DNA from: Longitalea arenae
GTDB lineage: Bacteria; Bacteroidota; Bacteroidia; Chitinophagales; Chitinophagaceae
Length of the DNA: 64,000 nucleotides
Direction: 5' to 3'
Assembly: GCF_016924755.1 (NCBI RefSeq)
Contig: NZ_JAFFJX010000012.1
Span: 122,351-186,350 of the forward strand
Made by a program: the position numbers and the translations under genes. The notes under the pieces were generated by a model. That model worked only from the letters and a program-made list of their open reading frames with translations. It was not told the origin of the DNA and did not search any database. Below are positions 1-8,927 of this stretch, piece by piece (the first letter of the stretch is position 1; every line of letters starts with the position of its first letter).

Positions 1-588
1 GGCGTAAATGGCGGCTTTGGCATTGAGGGTATCAAAGATGGTCTCTATCAGCAGCAGATCTACTCCACCTTCCACCAGGCCTTTTACCTGTTCGTAATAG
101 GCACTCATCGCCTCGTCGAATGTTAAGGCCCTGAAGCCGGGGTTGTTTACGTCGGGTGATAAGGAAAGTGTTTTGTTGAGCGGACCGATAGCGCCGGCTA
201 CAAAGGCCCGTTCGCGGCCACCTTTATTGGTGGCAGGGTCGGCAAAGAATTCCTGCACGGCTTCCTTGGCGATCCTGGCTGCTGCGAAATTCAGCTCATA
301 GGCCAGCGGTTCCATATGGTAATCGGCCAGCGAAATGCGTTGGGCATTGAATGTATTGGTTTCAATGATATCGGCGCCGGCTTCGAGGTATAATTTGTGA
401 ATGCCTTTGATAATATCCGGCTGTGTAAGCACCAAGAGGTCATTATTGCCTTTGAGATCGCTTGCCCAGTCTTTGAACCGATCACCGCGGTAATCAGCTT
501 CTGTAAGTTTGTGCCGCTGGATCATGGTTCCCATAGCGCCATCGATGACAAGGATCCGTTCCTGCAGGCATTGCTGTATTGTTTTCAT
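1..588 (-). CDS. metH: Methionine synthase MetH, N-terminal part (3' end outside window)
   Basis: Cobalamin-dependent methionine synthase transfers a methyl group from 5-methyltetrahydrofolate to homocysteine in the cytosol. Only the first 196 codons are present; they form the start of the zinc-dependent homocysteine-binding barrel. Visible family motifs are [13 protein letters not shown] near residue 12, [12 protein letters not shown], and [17 protein letters not shown]. The ATG at 588 is preceded by a good Shine-Dalgarno sequence (GGAGGG). Upstream lie a promoter at 853-883 and a long structured leader. The gene runs off the window edge, so the folate, B12 and reactivation domains cannot be seen. 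BhmT-type enzymes share this fold, but the motifs fit MetH best. Confidence 0.93.
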   Translation of the reverse strand, partial: MKTIQQCLQERILVIDGAMGTMIQRHKLTEADYRGDRFKDWASDLKGNNDLLVLTQPDIIKGIHKLYLEAGADIIETNTFNAQRISLADYHMEPLAYELNFAAARIAKEAVQEFFADPATNKGGRERAFVAGAIGPLNKTLSLSPDVNNPGFRALTFDEAMSAYYEQVKGLVEGGVDLLLIETIFDTLNAKAAIYA

Positions 589-651
589 TCTACCCTCCTT
601 TTGTTTAGCATAGCAAATAAGTAAATGAGCATAACCGGACGTTCCAATGAC

Positions 652-788
652 GATCCAGGACCGCTAAGGCGGACATATACCGCCGGGTGAGAAACCGAAC
701 TTGTAAACGTTGGGAAACTGTGAAGAGAGAGTTTCTTATCGTTTATTAGTTCAGTTTTGGCATCTAATGCCTCCCGGTGTCCAGGATC
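652..788 (-). promoter_or_regulatory. Structured 5' leader of metH, riboswitch-like, class not recognised
   Basis: Read on the minus strand, 788-779 pairs with 661-652 as a 10-bp closing stem with one mismatch. Inside it are CCGGG/CCCGG, a small GGCAT/ATGCC hairpin, a 9-bp stem AAACTGAAC/GTTCGGTTT, and a GGCGG/CCGCC hairpin. A competing pairing also exists: GGCATCT just upstream of the closing stem matches AGATGCC. It lies about 65 nt before the metH ATG and downstream of a promoter. I find no SAM-I, SAM-II, SAH, THF or B12-box core. A role in methionine or cobalamin control is inference from position. Confidence 0.5.
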
Positions 789-852
789 TCAGATGCCGGT
801 TCCTGCTCAGGATGCACAGGCCGAACAATAAACAAATCTGCCTATGCGGGTG

Positions 853-883
853 CAAATTTACAGCTTGTTATGTTAATTGCAAA
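853..883 (-). promoter_or_regulatory. Promoter of metH
   Basis: On the minus strand TTTG (883-880) is followed after 19 nt by TAAATTTG (860-853), an exact match to the Bacteroidota vegetative promoter TTTG-N19-TAnnTTTG. Transcription would begin near 845, giving a leader of about 255 nt before the metH start at 588. Confidence 0.7.
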
Positions 884-937
884 CTGGGATATTAATAAGG
901 GCTTATAACCGGAGGGAGTTCTGTTACAGGCTGGGGT

Positions 938-1555
938 TTAATGTTGTACATACTTTTCAACCGGCAGGCGATTGGTAATGCTGCGGGCAAGGGTCATTTC
1001 ATCGGCATATTCCAACTCGCCGCCAAAGGCAATGCCGCGCGCGATGGTGGTGATCTTAACTTGTGATGATTGCAGCTTTTTCTGGATATAGTAGATGGTG
1101 GTATCGCCCTGGATCGTAGGGTTCAGGGCAAAGATCAGCTCTTCGGTGTTTTCCTTGTGTACCCGTTGTACCAGGGGTTCAATGGTAAGCTGGTCGGGCC
1201 CGATACCATCGAGCGGAGAAATAATGCCGCCCAATACATGGTATACGCCGCTGAATTGCTGGGTGCTTTCGATGGCAATTACATCGCGGATATTTTCAAC
1301 TATACAAATGATCTCCTGTTTACGAAGGGGATTGGCGCAGATGGCGCAGGTGGTAGTGTCGGCTACATTAAAACAACGTTCACAGAATTTGATCTCCCGG
1401 CGCATTTTCAGCACGGCTTCGCCAAATGCATCTACATTACCGGGGTCTTGCTTTAATAAATGCAGCACCAGCCGCAATGCTGTCTTTTTTCCGATCCCGG
1501 GCAGTTTGGCAAATTCACTCACCGCATTTTCCAACAAAGAAGAAGAAAATTCCAT
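938..1555 (-). CDS. recR: Recombination mediator RecR
   Basis: RecR works with RecF/RecO to load RecA onto gapped DNA. The 205-aa length is normal. The N-terminus has the helix-hairpin-helix segment [15 protein letters not shown], followed by a four-Cys zinc motif (CERC...CAIC) near residues 58-75 and a Toprim domain beginning at IICIVEN. The ATG at 1555 is chosen because the family starts just before the [16 protein letters not shown] segment. A Bacteroidota -7 box lies directly upstream, so the mRNA may have almost no leader. Confidence 0.96.
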   Translation of the reverse strand: MEFSSSLLENAVSEFAKLPGIGKKTALRLVLHLLKQDPGNVDAFGEAVLKMRREIKFCERCFNVADTTTCAICANPLRKQEIICIVENIRDVIAIESTQQFSGVYHVLGGIISPLDGIGPDQLTIEPLVQRVHKENTEELIFALNPTIQGDTTIYYIQKKLQSSQVKITTIARGIAFGGELEYADEMTLARSITNRLPVEKYVQH

Positions 1556-1559
1556 GGTG

Positions 1560-1567
1560 CAAAGATA
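1560..1567 (-). promoter_or_regulatory. -7 box of recR
   Basis: TATCTTTG on the minus strand matches TAnnTTTG and ends only 4 nt before the recR ATG. No clear TTTG at the -33 position is visible. If used, transcription would start at or next to the start codon. Confidence 0.45.
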
Positions 1568-1573
1568 CCGAAT

Positions 1574-1608
1574 GGTTTGGGGTTTATGGTTTGTGGTTTG
1601 TGGTTATT
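1574..1608 (+). repeat. Heptamer tandem array, GGTTTNT type
   Basis: Five consecutive 7-bp units (GGTTTGG, GGTTTAT, GGTTTGT, GGTTTGT, GGTTATT) lie immediately upstream of the recR -7 box. The 7-bp period recurs with other sequences in other intergenic regions of the chromosome part of the window. Confidence 0.7.
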
Positions 1609-1683
1609 GCCGCTGATTTTGCTCACTGGCAAATGGCGGCATACATTAATTTCTAATGCTTAATTCCTTACTGGTCACGCCTA

Positions 1684-1930
1684 TTGCCTCGTTGCCTTAA
1701 CTTTTATGCCTCGTTGCTTCGGGCTTCGCCTCGTTGTCTGGCCTCTTGCCTCGTTTCCTCGGCCCTTGGCCTCGTTACCTCGGGCTTCGCCTTGTTGTCT
1801 CAGGCTTCGCCTCGTTGTCTCAGGCTTCGCCTCGTTGTCTCGGGCTTCGCCTTGTTGCCTTGCTTCGCCTCGTTTCCTTGGGCTTGGCTTGTTTCCTTGG
1901 TCTTCGCCTCGTTGCCTCAGCCTTTACCTT
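1684..1930 (+). repeat. Degenerate 20-bp tandem array
   Basis: Repeats of a unit such as TCAGGCTTCGCCTCGTTGTC recur at 20-bp spacing and degrade towards both ends. All three forward frames stay open through the array. The period is not a multiple of three and no frame looks like a protein, so it is read as non-coding. It lies between the end of the Ig-like lipoprotein gene and recR, both on the minus strand. Confidence 0.75.
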
Positions 1931-1943
1931 AATGCCTTCTTCC

Positions 1944-3386
1944 TCACTTCGTGAGTGTAATGTCTACCAAATTGTCCCAGTTGGCTTTTACGTTCAGTTT
2001 ACGGTTGATGGGTTGTACTTTTTCGGGCTGGTGACGGTCTTTAAAGAAGGAACCCGGGTCCCAGACGCCGTTCTTATTATCGTCGTATAAAATGCGGAGG
2101 TCGTATTCACCGGGCACAAATAATTTGGCATAGAACTCTCTGCCGGTCATGGGATAGGCGAATTTTACATTATCACCCTGTACAAATTGTAGGACGGGGT
2201 TTCTGCTGAAATCGAGGCCGATGATACGGAGCCTGAGCAGTCCGTAATCGCTTTGTTTTTTTGAGCGAAAGGCCAGGGTATCGGTACGCGCTATCTTAGC
2301 GCCGGCGGTATCCTCGGCAAAATCTTTATCTATGATAAGATTATAGGCGGTGTTTTCGGTCCAGTTATAGGTGAGCGTCACCTTCTTGTTGCTGGTATCT
2401 GTGGTGAAGTGATAATTCGGCAGCGGTTCATACTTTTCATTCGTTAGAACAACCTTTGTGCTGTCGAAATATTTGACAGGTGTTTCAAAGCGGAATTCAA
2501 ATTGGGTTAAGAGGTCCTGCTCATTATTGCTAAGATTGGTCTCGAGTTTCAGCCGGGGTTCCTGTTTGTCATTTTTTCTTGCAGGCCGCACGGCAGGCAC
2601 TGCCGGTTTTTTCGTTTTGGCCGTATCTTCTTCATCTTTTTCCAGGTAAGCGTACAGCGTAACCGGTTTGGGTGTTGTACTGGGGCTTACCAGCTCATCG
2701 GCAAAAGCGAAGAGCTGGGTATTGCTGAGGTAACGGCGCTGTCCGCCTTCATCTTTCAGCGCATACATGGCAAATGAACCGGAAGGCAGGTTGCTGAAGG
2801 CGAAATTGCCATCTTTATCGACCCGGGCAATATAGCGGGGCTTTTCTTTGATGACAGCCGAATCATCGGTATTGCTATGCAGCATGACAATCAGGGTGGA
2901 ATCGGTTTTACCGGTTTCGGCAATGATCACCTTGCCGGTTAGCGCCAGGGAATCGAGGTTTTCACCGGTGGTGAACAGATAGGTAAAATTCTTTAACACA
3001 TTGCCCTCGTTAATGTCTTTTATGGCGTTGCCAAAATCGATGGAATAGGTGGTGTTGGGTTGCAGGGTATCTTTAACGGTGACGGTCACTGTGCGCAACC
3101 TTGAATCAACGATGGGATTTATTTTCGGAACCGGTGAAACCAGCAGATTTTCCTGTACGTTCTCTACCTGAACAAACTCGTCGAATTCGAAGACGATCCT
3201 TTTGCCGCTGAAGTTCCTGGCCGAATCGCGGGGATTTACTTTCATAAGCCGGGGCGCCAGGGAGTCGCGGGGGCCGCCCATGGGGGGCACTATATTGGCG
3301 CAACCAGTTTGCACCAGGGTAGGCGGAAGCAGCGCAAGGATCAAAAGGAAGGGAGAAACTATCTTTAATATACTAGCATACTTCAT
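1944..3386 (-). CDS. Ig-like domain lipoprotein
   Basis: A 480-aa exported protein. The signal segment ends in a lipobox around LVQTGC (Cys near residue 29), followed by the family sequence NIVPPMGGPRDSLAPR. Residues of about 35-145 form a bacterial Ig-like (Big_5/SbsA type) domain with FEFDEFVQVEN and PNTTYSIDFGNAIKDINEGN. A carboxypeptidase-regulatory-like segment follows (DKDGNFAFSNLPSG). Members are common single-copy outer-surface lipoproteins in Bacteroidota, of unknown exact function. A -7 box lies just upstream, and the flanking spaces on both sides are full of tandem repeats. Confidence 0.85.
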   Translation of the reverse strand: MKYASILKIVSPFLLILALLPPTLVQTGCANIVPPMGGPRDSLAPRLMKVNPRDSARNFSGKRIVFEFDEFVQVENVQENLLVSPVPKINPIVDSRLRTVTVTVKDTLQPNTTYSIDFGNAIKDINEGNVLKNFTYLFTTGENLDSLALTGKVIIAETGKTDSTLIVMLHSNTDDSAVIKEKPRYIARVDKDGNFAFSNLPSGSFAMYALKDEGGQRRYLSNTQLFAFADELVSPSTTPKPVTLYAYLEKDEEDTAKTKKPAVPAVRPARKNDKQEPRLKLETNLSNNEQDLLTQFEFRFETPVKYFDSTKVVLTNEKYEPLPNYHFTTDTSNKKVTLTYNWTENTAYNLIIDKDFAEDTAGAKIARTDTLAFRSKKQSDYGLLRLRIIGLDFSRNPVLQFVQGDNVKFAYPMTGREFYAKLFVPGEYDLRILYDDNKNGVWDPGSFFKDRHQPEKVQPINRKLNVKANWDNLVDITLTK

Positions 3387-3393
3387 AAGGCCG

Positions 3394-3401
3394 CAAACTT
3401 A
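3394..3401 (-). promoter_or_regulatory. -7 box of the Ig-like lipoprotein gene
   Basis: TAAGTTTG on the minus strand, 7 nt before the ATG at 3386, matches TAnnTTTG. The -33 element is not convincing. Confidence 0.4.
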
Positions 3402-3452
3402 AGCCGTTTATCGCCAAATGTTGCTTCAAAATCCGTTAAATTAACACCTCTC

Positions 3453-3545
3453 TTGCCGGTTACCGGTTGCCGGTCACCAGTTGCCGGTTACCAGTTGCCG
3501 GTTGCCGGTTACCGGCGTTCCAGGTTCCAGGTTTCAGGTTGCAGG
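3453..3545 (+). repeat. Heptamer tandem array, TTNCCRG type
   Basis: Thirteen 7-bp units: TTGCCGG, TTACCGG, TTGCCGG, TCACCAG and similar, then after a 2-bp break TTCCAGG, TTCCAGG, TTTCAGG, TTGCAGG. The same family recurs at 12,184-12,275. Units of the opposite orientation appear inside the 89-bp repeats just to the right. Confidence 0.85.
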
Positions 3546-3658
3546 GATTCTGTTCGGCTTATCCTTGTTTCTGCGACCCATCTTCTGGTACCACAAACCC
3601 TCTGATGCACTGTTTACAGCTGACATTTAGTTAAGCAGTTTGTGAATAGGGGACCTTG

Positions 3659-3979
3659 TAACCTGTACCCTGCAACCTGTAACGCAAAGTGTTTAAACGG
3701 TATCTTTCAATTGTGAGGTGATACTATTTAAGCCGATCGACACCCTTTAACCTGTACCCTGCAACCTGTAACGCAAAGTGTTTAAACGGTATCTTTCAAT
3801 TGTGAGGTGATACTATTTAAGCCGATCGACACCCTGTAACCTGTACCCTGCAACCTGTAACACAATCTGTTTAAACGGTAACTTTCAATTGTTGGTTGAT
3901 CAAGTAATTAAGCCGATCCGTACCCTGCAACCTGTAACGCAACGTTATTAAACGGTATCTTTCAATTGTTGTAATTACT
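3659..3979 (+). repeat. 89-bp direct repeats, about 3.6 copies
   Basis: Units begin at 3659, 3748 and 3837, a strict 89-bp period; copies 1 and 2 are almost identical, and the third and the partial fourth are diverged. Each unit opens with inverted heptamers (CCTGTAC, CCTGCAA, CCTGTAA), then GTTTAAACGG and TATCTTTCAATTGT. The units are directly adjacent, without unique spacers, so this is not CRISPR. No open frame spans the array. Confidence 0.9.
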
Positions 3980-3992
3980 GTAATTGTAAGGC

Positions 3993-6900
3993 TTACGCTT
4001 CCTCTTCAGAAGTCATATCGTGCAGGGCGATCACCAGCTTATTGGTTTTAACAAAATTGCACCAGTGGCAGTCTTCCTTCCCGCAGCCAATGTAAAACTC
4101 GCGGTTCTGGATCTTTTCCCATACAGTAACGATCTGCTGGGTAACTGTGGTAATATCTGAAGGTTTTATAATTACTTTTTCCTTGCGGTAGCCCTTCTTT
4201 TTATCGGGTTCTATAAAGTCGAATTCGGTACTGATCACCTGCCAGTCACGGCTTTCGTAATTATCGACCAGGATCTTATAAAACACAGCCTGGCGCCAGT
4301 AGTCACCACCGTTGGGCTCTTTTTCGCTGGGCGGCTGCAGTTTGGCCTTTGCTTTTTCCGGATCACCGGTCTTATAATCCACGATGTTCACCTGTTTGCC
4401 ATCGAATTCCAGTTTATCGAGCTTGCCTTTGAGCGGAACGCCGTTCACTTCAATGTTGCGGATATTCCTTTCTACGGTAACAATGCGGTTCCAGGTGAAA
4501 ATGTATTTGTCGTAATAATTTGACAATACCTCCTGGCCGTATTCCAGCCGGCGATCGAACTGCTCGCGGGTAAAGTTTTCGCGGTGCCGGTGCATGTACC
4601 AGTTGAAATCATCCACAAATTCCCGTTTCGACGGAAATACATTGTTGTTCTCCTTCATCTTTTCAAAGAACCGTTGCAGGGCATGGTGAATGGCCGAACC
4701 AAATTCGGTGGCTTCGTTCTTAGGGGATGGAATGCGCAGCAGGTTTTTGAAATAGAACTCGAGTGGACATTTCAAATAATTGTTCAACGCCGTTACATTC
4801 ATCACGAAGCGGTCGAGCAGAGCGGTAATAAAGTCATCTTCTATGCGGCTGATCTCAGGTGCTTCCGTTTCGCCGAACTGAATGATCTGAAAATCGGTAA
4901 GCGTTTCATCGCTCATGAATACTTTTTCAACGGGCAACAGGTGTTGTTCCTGTATTTCTGCAAGGAACATGGAAGGTTCCAGTTCTCGGCCATCGTTTTT
5001 ATACCGGCAATAAGAAATGGTGAGGTATTGTTCAGCGCGGGTGAGTGCCACATAAAACAGGCGGCGCAGTTCCTCAATCTCTGTATCGCTGCGACCGGCT
5101 GCATTAACCGGGGCGCCGTCCGCAGCGGAATTGCCCGATGCCAGGGGATAGCTGAAGAACACGTTTTCCGGGATCTTGTAGCCACCGCCGGGTTTGCGTT
5201 TCTTTTCCCAGAAAGAAGCATTACAACCGGCAATGAACACATGTTCAAATTCCAGCCCTTTGGAGCCATGGGCCGTCAGGAGGTTTACACCTTTATCGTT
5301 ACCGCTCACCTGCACCAAAGGCAATGACAAACCTTCTTTCTCCATAAGGTCGAACACTTCAACGAGGTCGTTCAGCTGCAGTAAAGGATTGCGGTGGGTC
5401 TCCTCTTTTATAAAATCGAAGAGGGCCGTTAACACCTGCATCATCCAGGCCTTTTCAGGGCTTTGCATGATATTGTTGAGCAGGCCGGTTCGGCGAATGA
5501 TATTTTCAACAAGCACCAGCAGGGTAACATTGGGAACAATGGCAATTAATTTTTCCAATGCTTTGGTAGCCTGTTGCAGCCCGGGATGTAATCCCCTGCT
5601 GAACAGGTCGGCGGGTGGTGTATTGGCTTTGTCGTATAATAAACGGCGCAGGGAGGTTTTGTTATTACCGAACTGGCGGTCGGCCACCTCAATGCTTAGT
5701 TTGGCAATTTCCACAGGAGGAACATTGAACCAGTCGAAATGCAGGATCTCAAACAACATTTCATCACCACCGTAGGGTATATCATGTTCGGCGGCGAGGT
5801 ATTTGATGAGCAGAATGATCTTTTTAGCGAAAGGTTCCTGCAGCAGGTTCAAATGCCGTTTGCTGTATACGGGTATGCCCAGTAGTTTAAAGTACTGGGT
5901 CAGTTCCTGGCCATATTTATTTTCTCGGTAAATGATGCTGATCTTTCCCGGTGCTACGCCCTGCGCCAGCAGTTCCTGTACCTGCATGGTGATGCCGATC
6001 ATTTCATGCCGCTGCGTTTCATATTCTTTGATGACGGGAATAGCGTCGGTAGGTTCCAGCGCAAAAAAGCGCGGGTGCGATGACTTCAGGTTCTTGCTAA
6101 GGCCTTCAATTTGTTTCACCAGACGCTCCTGGTTATTGTTGATGAGCGTCATAGATACATCGAGAATGGGTTGGGCCGAACGATAATTGTTGGTCAACAC
6201 CACGGTGAGCAGGTTTTGCCGGTAAGAATTGGCAAACTGCAACATGTTCTCTACGTTGGCGCCCTGGAAGCGGTAAATACTCTGGTCATCGTCGCCCACT
6301 ACAAAAATATTGGGCGTTTCCCAGAAGCTGATCAGCAGGTTCACCAGTTGGTTTTGGGTACCGCTGGTATCCTGAAATTCATCTACCAGAATGTATAAAA
6401 ACTGTTCCTGGTAGCGGTTCAGCAAAGCTGCGTTTTCCTGGAATGCCCTGATCACCCAGTTGATCATGTCGTCGAAGTCGTACCGGTTGCGGTCGCGCAT
6501 CAACTGCTGAAAGCGGTCGAATTCATTCACCGCTGCCCGCAGTTTTTCCATCTTCTCTTTTTCTTCGTCCAGTTTATCTTTCTTCAGATCACCGGCTTTA
6601 AACTGCTTGTAGGCCCGTTTGTAGATAAACTCTTCGCGGGTGGGCAGATCGGCGATCCAGGCATCGATGCATTGGTTGATAAATGCGGGTGACCAGCCTT
6701 CGCGTTTCATGGTGCTGAAAAGCGATTGCAGGTTATGAATTTCATAGTATACATCGCCCCGGTAACGCTTGAGCGGATGGTTCTTGGGAAAATTATCTAT
6801 GAGTTGTTTGAACAGTTCGATTCTTTCCAGGTCGGAAATGGGATCCAGCGCCGTTTTTTCAAACAGGGAGAGATTTTCCTGGATGATATCGTTGCAAAAA

Positions 6901-7202
6901 GCGTGAAAAGTATAAATGTTCACGCGGTAGGCATCGGGCCCTATGAATTGGGACAGGCGCTTGCGCATGGCCACTACACCGGCATCGGTATAGGTTAAAC
7001 ACAAAATATTCTGCGGCTGGGAGTCTGTATCGAGCAGGATTTTGCCAATGCGGCTGGCGAGGATCTGGGTTTTACCGGTTCCCGGTCCGGCGATAACCAT
7101 AACCGGCCCTTCAATGGTGTCGACAGCGATCCGCTGCTGCGGATTCAGCTTTTTGTATTCTTCAGTGAATTTCTGGTTAAGGCGTTCCCGGTTCACGCTC
7201 AT
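3993..7202 (-). CDS. UvrD-family ATP-dependent helicase with C-terminal PD-(D/E)XK nuclease
   Basis: A superfamily 1A DNA helicase fused to a RecB/AddB-like nuclease, 1069 aa from the ATG at 7202; an upstream extension of 20 residues is hydrophobic and unlikely. Walker A is AGPGTGKT (residues 38-45), motif II is LVDEFQDTSGTQ, and YVALTRAEQYL marks motif VI. The C-terminal third carries GSAIHHALQRFF and the nuclease core LDKLEFDGKQVNIVDYKTG. Four Cys (KCPLEFYF, then CGKEDCHWC near the end) match the iron-sulfur site of AddB-type nucleases. Likely role: DNA end processing or repair. Confidence 0.9.
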   Translation of the reverse strand: MSVNRERLNQKFTEEYKKLNPQQRIAVDTIEGPVMVIAGPGTGKTQILASRIGKILLDTDSQPQNILCLTYTDAGVVAMRKRLSQFIGPDAYRVNIYTFHAFCNDIIQENLSLFEKTALDPISDLERIELFKQLIDNFPKNHPLKRYRGDVYYEIHNLQSLFSTMKREGWSPAFINQCIDAWIADLPTREEFIYKRAYKQFKAGDLKKDKLDEEKEKMEKLRAAVNEFDRFQQLMRDRNRYDFDDMINWVIRAFQENAALLNRYQEQFLYILVDEFQDTSGTQNQLVNLLISFWETPNIFVVGDDDQSIYRFQGANVENMLQFANSYRQNLLTVVLTNNYRSAQPILDVSMTLINNNQERLVKQIEGLSKNLKSSHPRFFALEPTDAIPVIKEYETQRHEMIGITMQVQELLAQGVAPGKISIIYRENKYGQELTQYFKLLGIPVYSKRHLNLLQEPFAKKIILLIKYLAAEHDIPYGGDEMLFEILHFDWFNVPPVEIAKLSIEVADRQFGNNKTSLRRLLYDKANTPPADLFSRGLHPGLQQATKALEKLIAIVPNVTLLVLVENIIRRTGLLNNIMQSPEKAWMMQVLTALFDFIKEETHRNPLLQLNDLVEVFDLMEKEGLSLPLVQVSGNDKGVNLLTAHGSKGLEFEHVFIAGCNASFWEKKRKPGGGYKIPENVFFSYPLASGNSAADGAPVNAAGRSDTEIEELRRLFYVALTRAEQYLTISYCRYKNDGRELEPSMFLAEIQEQHLLPVEKVFMSDETLTDFQIIQFGETEAPEISRIEDDFITALLDRFVMNVTALNNYLKCPLEFYFKNLLRIPSPKNEATEFGSAIHHALQRFFEKMKENNNVFPSKREFVDDFNWYMHRHRENFTREQFDRRLEYGQEVLSNYYDKYIFTWNRIVTVERNIRNIEVNGVPLKGKLDKLEFDGKQVNIVDYKTGDPEKAKAKLQPPSEKEPNGGDYWRQAVFYKILVDNYESRDWQVISTEFDFIEPDKKKGYRKEKVIIKPSDITTVTQQIVTVWEKIQNREFYIGCGKEDCHWCNFVKTNKLVIALHDMTSEEEA

Positions 7203-7521
7203 ATACCAAAGATAAAGAAGGGTCAATGAATACGACGGCGCCCTAATATGATAACCGGCCAATGTTCAGAAACTGGTTTTAAATGTGCAAAAGTTTTTAG
7301 TTTTTTAATCTGGCCGTCTGCCCATTTTGGTCTTTTTTTACCACCTATTACTGCATTTTCGTGTATTTTATACACTGATTCCACTAAGGAGAAACTATTA
7401 TTTGCTGATAATAAATAGCTTATGAGGGGAAAAGAAATAGTCGATTCGCCGGTGGAAAGCTTCTTTTTTTGGGAATAAAAGTAAATTTCCGTCGTTTCTA
7501 ATATTACAGATTTTCGCAATA
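7203..7521. other. Divergent intergenic region, 319 bp
   Basis: This A+T-rich stretch separates the helicase gene (minus) from the response-regulator gene (plus), so it must hold both promoters. I found no convincing TTTG-N19-TAnnTTTG pair and no sigma-54 -24/-12 element on the response-regulator side. No gene is supported. Confidence 0.5.
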
Positions 7522-8883
7522 ATGAAAAATCAGCACCCTTTAAAGATATTTATACTCGAAGACGATGTTTGGTATGGTTCAATGCTTCAGCATTACCTCG
7601 CCCTGAATCCCGACTATGAAGTGAAGCGCTTTCACAACTGTAAGGATTTTCTGAACCAGTTGCATGAAAGGCCTGAAGTAGTAACGCTTGATTACTCCAT
7701 GCCCGACATGGATGGCAGTGAAGTGTTGAAAAAGATCAAGGAAATTGATCCGGGCATCCAGGTGATCATCATTTCGGGTCAGGAAGACATTAAAACGGCC
7801 ATCAGCCTCATTAAAAATGGCGCATTCGATTACATTGTTAAAGACGATGATGCCAAAGACCGCCTGTGGAACAGCCTGCTTCATTTGAAGGAGATCGACG
7901 GACTGCGCAAAGAAGTGGAGCATTTGAAAGAACAGGTAGGTAAAAAGTACGACTACTCTAAATTCCTGATCGGGAAAAGTCCGGCCTTCGAGAAGGTCTT
8001 CAGCCTGATAGAAAAAGCCTGTAAGACGAATATAACGGTTTCCGTTACCGGCGAAACCGGTACGGGTAAAGAGATGGTGGCCCGGGCTATTCACTACAAT
8101 TCCGAAAAAAGCAAGAAGCCGTTTGTGGCGGTGAATGTGGCGGCTATTCCCAGGGAGCTGATAGAAAGTGAGTTGTTTGGGCATGAAAAGGGCGCATTTA
8201 CGGGCGCCATTACCCGAAGGATCGGTAAATTTGAAGAAGCGCATAACGGTACGCTTTTTTTAGATGAGATCGGGGAATTGGACATCAACCTGCAGGCGAA
8301 GTTGCTGCGTGTGTTGCAGGAAAGGGAGATCACCCGGGTTGGTGGCAATGAAGTGGTACCGATCAATGTGCGCATTATCGTAGCTACACATAAAAACCTG
8401 TTGGAAGAAGTGCAGGCCAGGCGGTTCAGGGAAGACCTGTATTACCGTTTGATCGGTTTGCCTATAGCCATACCACCATTAAGAGAGCGGGGCAATGATA
8501 TTGTCATACTGGCCAAGCATTTTATGGACCAGTTCTGTAAAGAAAATAATACCGACAAAAAATTGCTTTCGCCGGAGGCGCAGCAAAGGCTCCTGCACCA
8601 TGCATTTCCCGGTAATGTGCGGGAATTGCGGTCGGTCATAGAACTGGCTGTAGTAATGGCCGATGGCGATACCATTTTACCGGAGCATATCACTTTGAAT
8701 TCTAACTCCTCGGTGAACGACCTGATGAATAAAGAAAGGACCCTGAAAGAATTTGAGTTGCAGATCATACAGCACTATCTCGACAAATACGACAAAGACG
8801 TATTGCTGGTAGCGAAAAAACTGGATATCGGTAAATCGACGATTTACCGGATGATCCAGGCCGGTGAATTAAATGTCCGGTAA
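7522..8883 (+). CDS. NtrC-family sigma-54-dependent response regulator
   Basis: A 453-aa response regulator. The receiver domain has acidic residues ILEDD at 11-15 and the phospho-acceptor D57 in TLDYSMPDMDG. The AAA+ sigma-54 activation domain follows with GETGTGKE (178-185), the RpoN-contact loop GAFTGA (225-230), and a Walker B-like FLDEIGELD. A Fis-type helix-turn-helix closes the protein (VAKKLDIGKSTIYRMIQ). It would activate RpoN promoters on phosphorylation. The hybrid kinase gene starts 44 nt downstream and is the likely partner. Confidence 0.95.
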   Translation: MKNQHPLKIFILEDDVWYGSMLQHYLALNPDYEVKRFHNCKDFLNQLHERPEVVTLDYSMPDMDGSEVLKKIKEIDPGIQVIIISGQEDIKTAISLIKNGAFDYIVKDDDAKDRLWNSLLHLKEIDGLRKEVEHLKEQVGKKYDYSKFLIGKSPAFEKVFSLIEKACKTNITVSVTGETGTGKEMVARAIHYNSEKSKKPFVAVNVAAIPRELIESELFGHEKGAFTGAITRRIGKFEEAHNGTLFLDEIGELDINLQAKLLRVLQEREITRVGGNEVVPINVRIIVATHKNLLEEVQARRFREDLYYRLIGLPIAIPPLRERGNDIVILAKHFMDQFCKENNTDKKLLSPEAQQRLLHHAFPGNVRELRSVIELAVVMADGDTILPEHITLNSNSSVNDLMNKERTLKEFELQIIQHYLDKYDKDVLLVAKKLDIGKSTIYRMIQAGELNVR

Positions 8884-8927
8884 AACTGCTGCCAGTGAGC
8901 GGATGCGTTCCTGTTGGGTACCATAAC

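Noticed and set aside
652..788. SAM-I, SAM-II, SAH, THF or cobalamin riboswitch in front of metH
   Set aside because: None of their conserved core sequences (for example the B12 box GCCACTG) is present on either strand.
1684..1954. Three overlapping open frames as secreted Cys/Leu-rich proteins
   Set aside because: They come from a 20-bp repeat not divisible by three and are open in all frames.
3659..3979. Possible CRISPR array
   Set aside because: The 89-bp units are directly adjacent with no unique spacers, and no cas genes are in the window.
4584..5327. Long open frame of 247 codons opposite the helicase gene
   Set aside because: It is the antisense shadow of conserved helicase sequence and has no family features.
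7203..7521. Sigma-54 promoter for the NtrC-type regulator
   Set aside because: No TGGCAC-N5-TTGC-like element found.
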